The notes under the pieces were generated by a model. The model worked only from the letters and a program-made list of their open reading frames with translations. It searched no databases and was not told the DNA's origin. Positions 35,825-49,467 of a stretch of 64,000 nt of DNA are shown here, in pieces. Source of the DNA: Parasponia andersonii (Eukaryota; Streptophyta; Magnoliopsida; Rosales; Cannabaceae); contig JXTB01000045.1 of NCBI GenBank assembly GCA_002914805.1, positions 689,744-753,743 on the forward strand, given 5' to 3'. The stretch's first letter is position 1. Each line of letters begins with the position of its first letter. Position numbers and translations under genes: made by a program.

Positions 35825-37229
35825 TCAGAAGATTTGGTAGTAGTATGTATTATTTTTTTAATTTGTAACAAGTGAAGGTCATTAGTTAAATCCCATTTTT
35901 TTTTATAAAAAAAATGACCTTTTTTTAACAAATATTTAATAAATGATCGTTTCTATTTTTATTTTGATAAATAGTCATTTTTTAGTTGATCTATATTTTT
36001 ATAAAGTAAATCAATTTTTTAAAAAGTAATTAATCTTTGAAATCGTAAATAAATTTTTTTAAAAATAAATCAATATATTTTGATATAATAAATATAAAAA
36101 ATGACCATTTTTTAATAATATTTGAAAAACAGCCATTTGGCTAAAAACTCCCAATAAAAATGGCTCCAATGAAGATTGTTTGCATTTTTTCTTGAGGAAA
36201 TTTGATCTTTAATGATAATTTTTCAAAAAAATTGAAAAATTCCAGATTTTAATTAGAAAAATACAACTTTAAAAGGTATTTAGAAAAAATATCACTTTTA
36301 TTAATTGATGAGATAATTGAAGTAATCAATCAAATTACCTAAGATAACTAGTCAAGTTACCTAAAGTAATATAAACATTTTTTTTCCAAAGTAAACAATT
36401 GGTTACCTCAAATAACTAGATTGATTATCCTAAGTAACTCAATTAGTTACTCTGAGTACCACTGAAAAATACTTTGGGCTTGAAATGTTGAAAGTAACTT
36501 CTTTTTTTTTTTAATGGAAAATGACAATTTGTATGACTTTTTAAAAAGTAATATAAAAATACGACATTCGCAAAATAATTACTTTCCCTATACAACATTC
36601 AGTAGTAATTTTCTAAATATTTTAGTTAGTGAAAACTGAGAAACTAATTTAACTAGTGAAAATGAGAAACCAATTTAATTATTGAAAACTAATTTAGTTT
36701 TTTGTAACTAATAACAAGATTCCAAAAAAACCAATTTGATCACTGAAAATCAGAAAACAAAAGTTATTGAAAATTAGAGAAAAATATTACTTGAAACTAA
36801 TTTGATTTGAAAATAAAAAACTAAAATATGAATTTAATTAGTGAAAATCATTCTAATTTCTTGTAACTAAAATATTTTAGAAAATGCATTTATGAATGAA
36901 AATATAATTATTTTAGTATTATTTTGAAAACTTAGGTATAAGTGTCTAAGTGTCTGAATTTTTTATTATTATTTTAAAGAATAACAAGTTACAGCCGACT
37001 TAAAATCTTTTAAGGAATTTTTTTAAAAAAACATAAACGAGTTTTCGGGGAGGAAAGAAAAATTGAAAAAGAGGAAAGAAAAGAAAAAGACACATCTGGA
37101 AGCGTCTATACAATTGGTGTATAGTTCCTAACGGTCGAAAAAACCCTCCAAAATTCTCCGTTACCTCTCGAATCTCAACTCCTCCGACTCGTCCGACAAC
37201 TCATTTCACACTCGACTTCGCAAAATCTC
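35825..37229. other. Very AT-rich spacer with degenerate repeats, then neurochondrin promoter and leader
   Basis: 35860-36150 repeats 'aaatgacc(a/t)ttttt' and 'gt(c/a)attttt' words in both orientations and may be a decayed foldback repeat. 36590-36900 is a loose array around 'gaaaact(a/g)a(t/g)...aattta(a/g)tta'. From about 37080 composition changes to a CT- and C-rich leader ending at the ATG at 37230. No TATA box stands out. Confidence 0.5.
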
Positions 37230-40200
37230 ATGGTGAGCGCGCGCGCGCGCACACACACACTCTCTCTCCTGCCATCGTTTTCGTCGTTTTTTCTCTTTCT
37301 TTCTGTCTCTTAAACGTCGACGTTTGTTGTTCCCAATGGTTCTCAGGAATCGCAGCGAGAAGAGCCATCCCCAACTCCAGCGCTAGAAGATTGCTTGAAG
37401 TTATTGAAAGGCGAGAGAGACGAACAGCGCCTCGCTGGTCTCCTTCTGGTCACCAAATTTTGCAGCGGCGACGACCTCTCCTCCCTCCGTAGGGTTTACG
37501 ATGCCGTCGGTGTTCTATTCCTTGATCGCCTTCTTCGAACTGGTAACGTTTTCTGATCCTCTATTTTCGTTTTTCGGTTCAATTTGCGGAAACGACGATG
37601 AGTGTTTAATCGTTAATTCTGCGCTCGTTTATTTCTTTATTTCGAGTTTGTAATGGCTGTTTTGAGCTTTCTAACCATTTTTGTGTGCGTGTGCGTGTGC
37701 GTGTGCATTTGCCGGCTTTTTAGGGTTTCTGAATGTCCGAATTATGGATTTGACAATTAAAAAAAAAGAAAGATTATTGAAAGAAATAATTTGAGATGAG
37801 GGAAGAATATGTGAATTAAGAGTATGATTAGTTATGTATTTAAATTTTATAATTTCAGAATTGTTTCTCAAACATGCCTTTTTTTTTATATAAAAAAATT
37901 AATAATAAAATAAAATATTTTTTGGAGTGGGCAGGAGCAGGAAAAGGAACCTCTACTAGCAATGCGGGGGACAATCGTGATGCGTATTTGAAGTTGTCAA
38001 TAACTGTTCTTGCTGCATTTTGTCGAGTCCCTGATCTTGCTGCTTCACAAGATATGGTTTCGAAGATTCCACTGCTACTCGAAATTTTATCCAAAGAGTA
38101 AGGTTCTTCTTGCCAAAAATTTTCTTCTAAAAATTGATGAATTGAGACAAAAGCCGAAGTATTTGTCTATTTTGTAAAGTATTTGTTTTTTCCTTTCTGT
38201 AATTAACTAATTGAGGATTATTTATTTATTCATTTTTATATATACATGTGCTACTGGTGTTGTTGTTGTTGTGTTTTTATTTTGTTTTTAGGTTAAATAA
38301 AAGAAATTTTTATATGGAGATAGTTGGGCTTATAAAGCATTGTTTTGACATGTGTTAAATGAATAGTAGAAGGGAAGTTATTCATATGGTTTAAACATGT
38401 ATATAACTTCTTTATTTTTGTGATTGCGTATACCTCTATAATTAAAGAAAATGTGTTATAAAATGACTAGATATCATTGCTTATGGTACAAATGTTGGTT
38501 GCTTAGGAACTACACAGTGAAAGATCGTGACTGATGGATTGTTAAAGTTTATTGTTCTCTTAAGAAATGAATGAATACTTTTGTTGTATATTAGAGGTAG
38601 CTGTTTACATTTGGGTGCTGGAAAAAATTGGTTTCATACTATATTCTCTGGATCTATGATATGTTTTATCCAATATGTTGTTCTTGCATACTCATTTATG
38701 CTCCTTTTAGCCTGCGAGTCAATTTTTAAATTTTATTAGTGAATGTGGTTAATGAATTTTGGAAGCATTTTCTTGCTCGATACCAATTTGTGTTGTCTTA
38801 ATTCCCATACCTATCGTGTTTTTTTTGGGTTGAGACTACAGATCCACCTCTTCTGTTCTTGAAGAATGTTATGAATTTTTGTATCTCGTATCATTAGCTT
38901 CTGAAGATGGAGTCCTGAAATTGTATCAATCGGGGGGCATGAAAGTGTTAGCTTCTCATATGTCTACCTTTCCTGATGGTAATTATTCCTATGCACTTCT
39001 GCGACTTCTTTGTCAGGATAAGGATTATGTTTGTTTCTTGTTATTGGCTTGTTGAAATATTGTTTCCTTGTTTTATGAAGTTCTTTACTTCTTTCTTGTT
39101 GACGTGTAGAAAATTGAAAATGTCTAGACCAATTGGAAATTGTTATAGTTTTGAACCACATGTTTGTGATAAGGTCCTTCCCATTGTGTGTGCTTTTTGT
39201 TTTAAGTATGAAATGCTATGGCTTACTGGATTGTAGCTTGTGTTCACCAATTTTTCCTGCAAATAATTCATATGATGTTACTATTCTACAGGTTCTCGTC
39301 AGATGGAGCTTGCAATGAAACTTGTGCAGCTACTACTAACTAAGCTGTCTCTGGACGCTGTTTGTCAAGGCTATCTTCCAGAGCTCTCCTTGATTGTGAG
39401 AAAATTTTTGCCACTCTACAGTTTTGCTATTGATTGTGTACACCACCCACCCACCCACACACGCATACACACACGCATATATATTGTTGCAACAATAATT
39501 TCTGTTGAAGCTAATTGTATACCTAGTTGAAGTTGGTAAATGATTTCTTTTAGCATTTCCTTTTTAATTTAGGTGGCTACAATTGCGAAGCAATTTTCTG
39601 TCTTGCATGATGCTGTCAAATTTGAAGCGTTGCACCTACTTTCTGCAATTCTTTCCTCAAAGAATTCGGTATGCAATATTGCCCATATTTTCATTTCTGA
39701 AAGTTCAACTTTGAATATATGCTGGCTTAGTTCATGCAAGGTTGTTTTAGCAACTTTTGTCTATGTTATCACTTATATGCTTTTCCACATCTGAGGCAAC
39801 AGCTCAATTTTGTGTTAGAAGTAGAACATCTCAATTGGAGAAAGATTAGTGTTTTAGTATTATAGCATGGTCATGAAGCATAAATTAACTTTAGCTTGCA
39901 TCTTCCAGTGACACTCTTAACTCTTCTTTAGCTTTGTACTGATATTCTGAGACGTTCTGCTTCTTAACCGAGTAGCTTTCGAATTGCGTTGATACATTCT
40001 GTATTATTCAGGCACCAATTTATGATGCTCTTCGTCTACTTCCAGACAAGAATTGGGCAAATTATATGCGTGATGGCATTGTGGCTATTCTACAAAACCA
40101 TGTTGGTATGTTGAACAAATTCTTTTCGTATTTTTCTTTGCCCTTTTTTGTTAAATATGTATATATCTATATGCTATAGCATATAGACATTTCTAAGAGA

Positions 40201-43200
40201 ACTATTTTTTTTAATTATTAATAAATGAATAGGTTTATTGGGTAGCAACCAACAATAAGGAGAGCAGCACATTTGAGCTTAATGTGGATTGTGGAGATTA
40301 TAGAACTGTTGTTGAGATGGGATTTCATGGGGATGAAAGAGTACTTCTTTTCTCCCCCTCTCCCTATCTTTCTTAAAGACAAGGACCAGGGTCTTTCCAG
40401 AATTAGTTGTTTTTTTTTTTGTGGTCGTTTCCCTACTGTATAATCTTCTTCAACTTTTACTTCTCCAGCAATTATCTGGTTGTATTTATGATATGAATGA
40501 ACTAAAATAAAATCAATTTATCTTTTTAGACGCAATTTTTTGGTCTAGGAGGCCAAAAATTGATTTTCCTGAGCTTTTTTTTTTCGATTAATTTATTGCA
40601 GTACCTGCTGAAAAGCTTCAGGCACTAATTTTGGCGGAGTCTATGATATCCATACTTGGGGAGAGGTGGTTGATAGGCAGGACAAATATACCAAATGCGG
40701 AAGAGCCTATCCCCGCTGATAGGTATGCTACCCATTGTGGTTCATTTTTTTTTTTAAACTCTGCATCTGTTTTTGTGTGCATGTTTGTATTATCTCTATT
40801 CATTGTTGCCACACGTGATTTTCATGTGTTTTTATATGTATTTGTGCATATAATAAGGATGGGCCTGATGTTTTATATGAAGCCTTATGTGTTTGTCAGG
40901 TGTTTGTTGCTTGTTCTAGAGCAATCACGGGTTGAAGTTGCGGTTCTTCTAAATGAGCTTGCGTATTTGAAATATGAAGCATCGAAGTCTGCTTCATCAC
41001 TTGATGAGACAATCCATCTTAAGCAGCAGAATGTTGCTATTTCCTTTTCCTTGGTAGAAAAGATCATTAAGCTAATATCAAACTTGGGTGAAAATGAAGG
41101 TATGCCATACTTTGGAGATAGATGAACTTGTGAGTGCCATCTTTTCTAGGGTTTGCACTGTAACAAAAGTAAAACCCTTGTTGGAAAGGAGCCTGTATTA
41201 TCTAATGTGTGTTTAAGCTGGTTATTTGGTTGATAATCTTAGTAATTTTCTATGCTGTCATTTTCAGGGGACCTTATTGATGATAGTATTCTCATGAGGG
41301 CGATTAAGGGACTGAATGAGACGGTTGGTGTAGTTTTAGAATACCTACAAGATGCAAAGGTAATGATAATAATATTGGTTTATTCAGGTCTATAGTTCAT
41401 TTTTATTGACAATTTGATCTTTTAGGAACATGAACAAAGGAAAGGAGATGATCTTCTAGCTTCAGTGCGGGTTATTGGGAGGTATGCTTCCCTTTTTATT
41501 GATGGGAAACTGAAGAGCTGAGTTTAGTTCTCATAGTTTCTTTTAACCTTTTGAAAATGAGTTTTCTTGCATATTCTCTCCATTGGCTAAGACTATACCC
41601 TTATGATATATTCGTGTTCTCAATATTAAAGATAATTAGTTGATAAATGTGTCTGTGCTTCCTGCTCTCCTTTTAGGAAGAAGGATAGTGAGTGAGATCT
41701 TGGTTTCCATGTATGCTTTTTTATTTTGGAAAGCAAGCAGAGAAAAAGAAAGAAACTAAATCTTTTTTGTTTCAGCTATCTTGCAGAAACACCCCTAGCA
41801 TGCAAAGAGAAGGTTAGAGAATTGTTGGAGTATATGCTTTCTGTTGAAGGTGCAGAGGAGCCCAGGTTTGTGATGATATTCTGATTGTGTAATGGTCTAT
41901 TAGTATTTTTCAATTTTCCCTGTTTATTCTGAGCGTGTTATACACGTGAAATATGACCTTGGTTTGAAATAATTTCAAATGACAGCCCCTTATATTCAGT
42001 ATGCTTTTTGCTTCCACTGCTGTGTCAATTGACAATGAATGCTGAAGGATGTAAAGCTGTGGTTTCTTGTGGAGGGCATAAAGCTGTAAGTCCGCAAGAA
42101 AGATAATTTAGATTCTAATATTTGTCTATTAATGTAATGTCTTGGTGATAATTTAGATTCTAATATTTGTCCATCAATATAATGTTTTGGTCCATGGCTG
42201 TTTTTCATGTTAGACTCTTTTTGAGTTTGATCTTGGTCCCTTAATTTATGTAATATGGGGCATATTAAATGGACTGTGATTCATTTAAAGCTGTAAATCA
42301 TGGTGAAGTTTGAATATGATTTCCGATTATGTTGCACGCAGATTATACAGTTCGTGTTTTGTTCCAAAATTGATTTAACAAGCTTATCAACTCAACTTGC
42401 AGGTAATTGATTGCCTCATAAAATTGACTGGACCAAATAGTTGCAGGGTTGAGGATAATGGTTGCATCTTTTTGGCATGTGACATGGTCCTTAATCTTCT
42501 TTTGAAGGTAATGTCATTATATACAGCCATATAGCCTATATTTTTTGATCATTTATTGAAGACCTTTTTTCATGAACAGAGAGAGCAACTTCAATTCCCG
42601 TTGGATGAATCAACTACAATCAATCTTTTGAAAGCATTGTCATATTGGACAGGTACCAATAATAATAGCTTTTACCTTTAATTCTTTCAAGTGTTAGAAG
42701 TTTCTTCCATGGAAACCAAATACACTTTTAATTTTCCTATTGCAGAAGTATTATTTTCGCCATGTCCATTCTATTTGCATCATCTGATGTAATTATCATA
42801 TGAGGCTCCCTCAGTTGTTGGGGCTGTCAGCCATCACTTTCTTGTGTAATTGATGGCTAGCTACATGGCAAATGCTTTTTTGATATTCATTCCACACATG
42901 CTGTTTACATGGAAGTGGATGCTCAAACTTCTTACCTACTTCTCTTGATTTCATGCCTTAAAAAAAAAAAAAGAAAAAAAAGAATGGTAAAGGAGTGCAT
43001 CCTCAGCATCTTATTGAAATTAATGGGCATGATTTGCAGAGGGCCTCGATGACCCGTCATTCATAATGATGGCATCAAGCATTTGCTCACTGGTATTTGA
43101 CTTTACATCGGAAGATACTCTTCTTGCAAATTCTAACTTTGATCAAAGAACTATCAATAGCATCTCTCGGCTAATTGCTAGAAGTCTGGCTTCTTGGGGA

Positions 43201-43695
43201 CAGGTATGATAACAGTGGTTTGCAGCATTATGATTTTTGGCCATAATTGCTGTCTACTGAACATAATGACTAGTAATTTATTCTGATCAGCAAGTTTTAT
43301 CTATCACGTTCTTTCTGTTGCATTTGTTTATGATGACTAACCTTATGAAAAGTGTGTTTTGATTATTATGATTGCTAGTTCATCATCAACGTATTTGATA
43401 ATCAAATACCTGGAAATTGTCATCATTCTTCGGTCTTAATTTTACATATGACAAGTGACTTCATTCCTTTAAATTATCTGCAGAATGTGTCGAATGATGC
43501 CAATGAAAGTATGGATCTTCTTGAAATTGTATCCTCAGGTTTGTCCAATTTGAATCAGATTTTTGAGCATTGATTGCTTTTACATCTCTACATATAAGCA
43601 ACGTTTACGAGATTTTTTTTCGTTGTCAATGTGTTCCAGGATATTTTAGATGGGCTCCTCGGTTCCCCCACGTTAGAGACGCAGTTGAGAGATAA
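37230..43695 (+). CDS. Neurochondrin-family protein (helical repeat), 18 coding exons
   Basis: Plant neurochondrin-like protein; animal neurochondrin is a cytoplasmic armadillo-like protein, and the plant role is not established to my knowledge. Coding exons: 37230-37232, 37347-37542, 37935-38097, 38842-38978, 39292-39395, 39573-39668, 40012-40105, 40602-40722, 40900-41099, 41268-41359, 41426-41481, 41776-41865, 41986-42085, 42403-42507, 42580-42652, 43040-43203, 43484-43538, 43640-43695. Total 634 aa with frame closing at TAA. The start 'ESQREEPSPTPALEDCLKLL' followed by 'GERDEQRLAGLLLVTKFC' is diagnostic; the end reads 'WAPRFPHVRDAVER'. The first coding exon is only the ATG, followed directly by a GT donor and a 114-bp intron rich in GC/AC repeats. 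No in-frame ATG precedes the second exon. Intron 13 has a small tandem duplication (about 42100-42190). Confidence 0.93.
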
Positions 43696-45180
43696 CTACT
43701 CTAGCATTGTCCCAATAAAAGCATAGGACTTCTGTTTTCTTATAGGTTGGCTAAGTTATGGCTCTAAAGTTTGGTTATTTATTTATTTGTTGTGATATAG
43801 ATCAAATCGCTCGTTTTTTTTTAAAAACATTATATCAACGGAATCTGTTGACTTTTTTTTTTAAAAAAAAAAATCTATTTGTCTCTGGGAATTATTCAGA
43901 TGGACAAGGACAGCTTAACAGCTCAAACCTCCAATTTTCATGTGGCTGCAGCTAGTACCTTACACTGCGTCTTTTAGCCATACGGTTCTCTTCTTATTTT
44001 TCCAGTTCTAATTGTATGCCTGTATTTTTATATTTTCCCCTTCTATTTTGTAGAACTTGGTAGTATATATTCGCTGTATACGATTACAATTGACAAAATT
44101 TCATACAGATGAGCAAGTGACTTTTTTCCTTCCATTTTTATTTTTCAGTGTCGCCTGGAAGAAGTCTATACTGTATACATACGAACCGATTCTATCAGGG
44201 CTTATTGCAGTTTTTGAAAAAAAAAAAATGTTACTTTAACGGTAGTTATATTATACATATGTGTATATATATATAGAACAACGTGTAAAAATTGGTATGA
44301 ATCTAAATACATCTTCCAAAAAACAACTACTCAGCCGATCACCTGGAAGTAGGGTATATCGTGACTTAGGTCCTTAGGCCTGTATATAGTTTTTGTATAT
44401 CTTCTATAAGTATACCTCTTGTATTTAATTATCAAAGAAAAAAAGTCTCTCTTCTATTTATGTCTATAGGTTAGCTAATTTGCTTTGGCTGGAATATTCA
44501 ATTTTTTCGATGATGTAAATTCCTCGTTTATTCTAAAGAATAAAATAAGTGAAAAAGGATTCCTTACCGAAAGAGGATATAAAGTAAGTTAGGAGGTTAT
44601 TATTTTATTTCACGAAGGTTGCACTTACAACTGATATTTGGGTTCTAATAACTGTCCTTTTGGACATAAATTTATGTGATTAATCTCATGAAAAAACGTT
44701 TAGTGACAATAAATAGTCTATTTAAGAAAGAACAAATAAAGTTAACAAAAAAATACATGATCACTCACAAAATTTGGACTTGGGTCGGAGTAATTTGAGC
44801 TGAAGTGACTCTTTTGCTATTATTTTTCAATATAATATTTTCAAACTGTCATACAGCCAAATAGTCATATTGGTAATAAAAATTATGATTAACAGGCGTA
44901 AAATTTATGTGAATCCTAAAGTTATCCTCTTAAAAAGTGTTTAAAGTCCTAAAATTATTATTTTAAAAAGTGGTTACGAAGCGCCCATTTCCCATCAACA
45001 ACATCCAAGTCCTTATGAAGGGCCCAATCACCGTGACAAAAGGGCCTTAGTGGGGAGACAAAGCCCAAGAGCTAAAATTATAGAGCCGCAAAATCCAAAA
45101 TGGACAGCCAGTTTCTTCTTCAACAACCGCGGTTGAACCCGACTGCGACGACTTTCTGAACCCGCCACTTCCTTCCCTCT
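43696..45180. other. Intergenic spacer between neurochondrin and arabinosyltransferase genes
   Basis: The first few hundred bases are probably neurochondrin 3' UTR. The rest is AT-rich without a supported gene. A GGGCCCA word at about 45019-45025 (site-II/TCP-like) lies in the distal promoter of the next gene. Confidence 0.5.
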
Positions 45181-45354
45181 ATTACATTTGCTCTCTATAT
45201 TTTAGTGTACAATAAGACAATATAGAAAGAGACTCTATACAGATATTTACACCCAACTCTATGCCTATATAGATATATATAAACATATATCTATATATAA
45301 TATAGAGAAGGGGGAAGAAGATAGAGAGATTGAGATAGAGAGAGAGAGAGAGAA
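45181..45354 (+). promoter_or_regulatory. Core promoter and leader of the arabinosyltransferase gene
   Basis: TATA-like sequences occur at about 45190-45197 (TATATTTT) and 45276-45283 (TATATAAA). The second would leave a leader of only about 45 bases. A (GA)n tract ends 2 bases before the ATG at 45355. Which TATA is used cannot be told from the sequence. Confidence 0.4.
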
Positions 45355-48300
45355 ATGGGTTGTGGGAATTTATTCTTCAGCACTTTGATAACCTTCTCTG
45401 TAGCTTTGATAACATACAACATAATAATATCAGCAAATGCGCCATTGAAGCAGGACTTCCCAGGTCCATCGAGGTCTTCCTCAATGTCGGTGGACCCCAT
45501 TATCAAGATGCCACTGGAGTCGAGATCGAAGGGGAAATCCGGCTCCAAGAGGCTGTTCCACACGGCGGTGACGGCGTCAGACTCCGTCTACAACACGTGG
45601 CAGTGCAGGGTGATGTACTACTGGTTCAAGAAGTTCAAGGACGGACCCAATTCGGAGATGGGTGGCTTCACCAGGATCTTGCACTCTGGAAAACCCGACC
45701 AGTACATGGACGAGATCCCCACTTTTGTTGCTCAGCCTTTACCTGCTGGAATGGATCGGGTTCGTACCCTCTTGGGTTCTCTCTCTAGATTTCTTTTTTC
45801 CTTTACTTTAATTTGAATATGAGAATGTGTTGATCACTTGAGTTAGTATTTCGGGTTTAATTTTCTAGTTTTTGGAAACTTTTGTGTGATATTTTGGATT
45901 TTGTGCCTTTGTCCTCTTTGGAAGTTTTAGGCTCCATGCCGGCTATAAAAGGTAATTGAATTTAGTCGACGTTGGGACTAGGTCGTTCCAGCCAGATGTT
46001 CGGTCGTCTTAAATCGACTTTGGCTTCAAGCTCTAATTAAGTTCTTGGTTCAAGCTTCTTTTGTTGTTTCTCTAACTTCAAGCTTTGTTAAACACAATAT
46101 ATGTTACAATTGGAAATAGTTCATAATATGATATAATTCCTTATCTTGAAATTACAGTTTTTCACATGGGCAACAACTATTTTTGGCAGTGGAGTTGATT
46201 TAGCTTAGTTTGTGATTACTATATTAAATCGTAATAAAATCTTACTCAAGTCTACAACTTCAAAATGCTAGCTTGCGTGATAAGCGGCGAGCTTATCATA
46301 ATAACGAATATTATGCTTTTTTCATGTCTTTTCGACTCTTCTTGTGTGTTACCAGAAATTTTATTTTTAAGAGCCGCTAACCTCACATCTCCTCCGCACA
46401 GGGCTATATAGTTCTCAACAGACCGTGGGCATTTGTGCAGTGGCTTCAGAAAGCAGACATTAAAGAAGAGTAAGAGATGCTACAGTTCCTAACTCCATAG
46501 TTTTATGAATTTATCGTCTTCTTTGCTTTTTGGTAGGCTTGACTTTCTTTACTCTATTCTTTTGTGTATTCAGTTACATATTGATGTCAGAGCCAGATCA
46601 TATCATTGTTAAGCCCATACCCAACTTAGCCAGAGAAGGGCTTGGAGCTGCATTTCCCTTCTTTTATATTGAACCAAAAAAGTACGAGTCAGTTCTCAGG
46701 AAGTACTTCCCTAAGGAAAAGGGGCCTGTAACTAAAATCGACCCAATTGGAAATTCTCCTGTCATTGTTGGGAAGGTATTTAATTCTGTGTGAGTAAATT
46801 GTTTCCTTATGCTTTAAGTGACTTTTTCTATAATGTGCTATTTCTTAATCAAACGTTGTCAGGAAGCTCTCAAGAAGATTGCTCCCACTTGGATGAATAT
46901 TTCCTTGGCAATGAAGACGGATCCTGAAACAGACAAAGCTTTTGGATGGGTTCTTGAAATGTGCGCTCTCCTTAACTTAACTCTGCTTTCTAGTGGCCTC
47001 ACAGTTGGTTCGTTGCTAAGTAATTAATTAATTTTGTATGATGGAAAATAGGTACGCTTATGCTGTTTCATCTGCTCTGCATGACGTTGGTAACATTTTA
47101 TATAAGGATTTCATGATTCAGGTTTGATGATTGTCATTCTTTTCTTGTTTTTTGATGATTTTCATTCTTTTCTTGTTTTATAATAGAGAATATTTTTATG
47201 ATTCCAAAACTTCTTACTGCATTCTTTCAATTGAAACTATCAGGACTTTGTCATTTTTTTTTAACTATACTAGCAATGAGAGGGTGTTGCCAAGAAATTC
47301 TAATGTATCATGAAGATCCCAATTTTTAACATAATGCTTCTTGCTGTTTTCTGATGCATTTCAGCCTCCATGGGATACAAAAATAGGCAACAAGTTCATA
47401 ATTCATTACACTTATGGATGCGACTACAATATGAAGGTACTTTACCAATTGTTATTGATCTATTTCTCAACGTGGAAGACTTGACTGTCCTTGGACATCT
47501 CATTTTGCTGCCTGTGTCCAATTTATCAAGAAACGAATGGTATTGATATGTTTGTTTGTCTTGGTTCATAATAGTGACTAGTTCGTGCTCTGATATGCAG
47601 GGTGAATTAACGTATGGAAAGATCGGAGAGTGGAGGTTTGACAAAAGGTCTTTTGATAAAGTTGCTCCCCCAAGAAACCTTCCTCTACCTCCACCTGGTG
47701 TTCCAGAAAGTGTGGTATGTTTCACTTACCCTGTAATGCCACCATGTTGCTGCATATCTGGTTAAACCAGCAAATATAAATATAATGTTTTGGTGGTTCA
47801 ACTTCACTTGCCTCTAGTGTCATATTACTTTTTTTGTCCTTAAAACTTTAGAAATGGTACGTAATATGTTCTTAATTTCTTGTCTTCGACATTTGAGGTA
47901 TGAGCAACATTTCGCCAGGGCCACTTATAGATATTGATATAGGTACTCGTTGCTTCTTGAGATTTTGGTCGAAGTTAAAACGGGGTAATGAGGATGCAAA
48001 TAGGTAGTCCATGGTCATAACTCATAAGTTCGGGGGGAGAGAGAGAGATGGTAAATCATTAAATTCTGATATTTTCATTATTGTCAATTGGTGTTGGTCC
48101 ACCCCTTTCCTGGATATATCATGGAAAATTTTGAGCGAGCTGGCAATCTGACTAATTCTTTTTTTATTTTTTCGGTTTTGTTGGGTTTGGTCAAAAATAT
48201 TTTTATACGATTTATTGACCATCAATGTGGACCCGTTCAACTTACACAGATCTAGTGGACTAGTCAGGGTTGATGCGTTCTTTCGTATTATATCCTTCTC

Positions 48301-49467
48301 AAGATTAAATGCCAATAAAAAATGTTCATTGGAGGATGGTTAAGTTTAACTTGGTCAACTTTTGGTTGCTTGATCATTATAAAATATAGTTTGATCCTGA
48401 AACTGGGTTGCCAAACTTGCTAGAAAATGGCAGTTGTAGGGATGGAGACATTAAGTTGTCCGTTTCTAATTATAATTTGTTGGGATTATTTCGTCTCCTG
48501 CCCCTCTCTCCTTCCATTATAATAATCTCCTTGGTCCTACATCACCGAGGCATAGGTAGCCCGGTTTGAGGGTTCCCCTTTACCTAATCTTGTTGGACTG
48601 GGTGTCAGTGATACGCTAGCTAGCAGTAGCAGAGCAGCTATGGGGGTGAGAGAATTAGCTGGAGGTGCAATTTAGCCGTTTTGTTGACTGAGTTGGGTAT
48701 TAAAACTTGCAGCTGTAGAGGGAAGAGCACGTAGCTTAGGGGCTCCCCTTGGCTAATTTAGGCAACTCTCATGAACTGCGTCACAGGGATTGCTGGCAGC
48801 TAGCAGCTGTGAGCCGTGAGGTAGTAAAGGACTTGACCTCACATTGGGAGTAAAAGCTGGTTTAAGGAGAGTCATGATCCATCTCCACTGTTGGTCAGTT
48901 TGAGTAACTCTTTGCAGGCATATAATCCATGAGTTACAACTATTTTTGCTTTTAGTAGAGTACAAGGTGGTTTGCTTGGATAGTAGTAATACAAGAAGTA
49001 AAGACGTTGCTATATATATATATATATATATATATAGGTTCCTGCTCAGAAATAAAGACATTGCTTTTATTTTACTTGATTAACCACAATATATATATAT
49101 ATATATATATATATAGGTTCCTGCTCAGAAATAAAGACATTGCTTTTATTTTACTTGATTAACCACAAGGCCCATTAGTCATTTTCAAAGGCAAAATGAT
49201 GATAGTCATCTCTCTTTGGCAGCTAAATGCTGCATCTTTATGTTACCCGCTTATTATTATAGAGGAGGGAAGCTCTGTATTCTTTATCCTACGATGCTTG
49301 AGCGATTAGGAAATGAAAAAACTATAAATAAAAAGAAAAATATACTTATCTAACTTCAAATCTTGTCCGTCTTATTGACCACTTTGTCAAACAAATTCAC
49401 ATTGCAGGTGACTCTGGTGAAAATGGTCAATGAGGCCACAGAAAACATACCAAATTGGGGATCATAG
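45355..49467 (+). CDS. HPAT: Hydroxyproline O-arabinosyltransferase (HPAT/RDN1 family, GT95)
   Basis: Golgi type II membrane enzyme that adds the first L-arabinofuranose to hydroxyproline in extensins and CLE-type signalling peptides (family knowledge; HPAT1-3 in Arabidopsis, RDN1/NOD3 in legumes). Eight exons: 45355-45759, 46402-46469, 46574-46775, 46863-46960, 47052-47121, 47365-47436, 47601-47714, 49408-49467; frame closes at TAG giving 362 aa. A signal anchor lies at about residues 5-26 ('LFFSTLITFSVALITYNIII'). It is followed by 'LKQDFPGPSRSS', the catalytic-region landmarks 'FHTAVTASDSVYNTWQCR', 'GGFTRILHSGKPD' and 'NRPWAFVQWL', the DxD-like 'MSEPDHIIVKP', and 'WDTKIGNKFIIHYTYGCDY'. Length matches the family. 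The 'MGCGNLFF' start makes me lean to the HPAT3-like branch, not certain. Intron 7 is 1.7 kb and holds a recent tandem duplication. Confidence 0.93.
49011..49168. repeat. 79-bp tandem duplication in intron 7 of the arabinosyltransferase gene
   Basis: Two copies with a 79-bp period, each a (TA)n tract followed by 'aggttcctgctcagaaataa' and about 35 more bases. The non-TA parts (from 49036 and from 49115) look identical. This indicates a very recent duplication or an assembly duplication at the TA tract. Confidence 0.9.
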
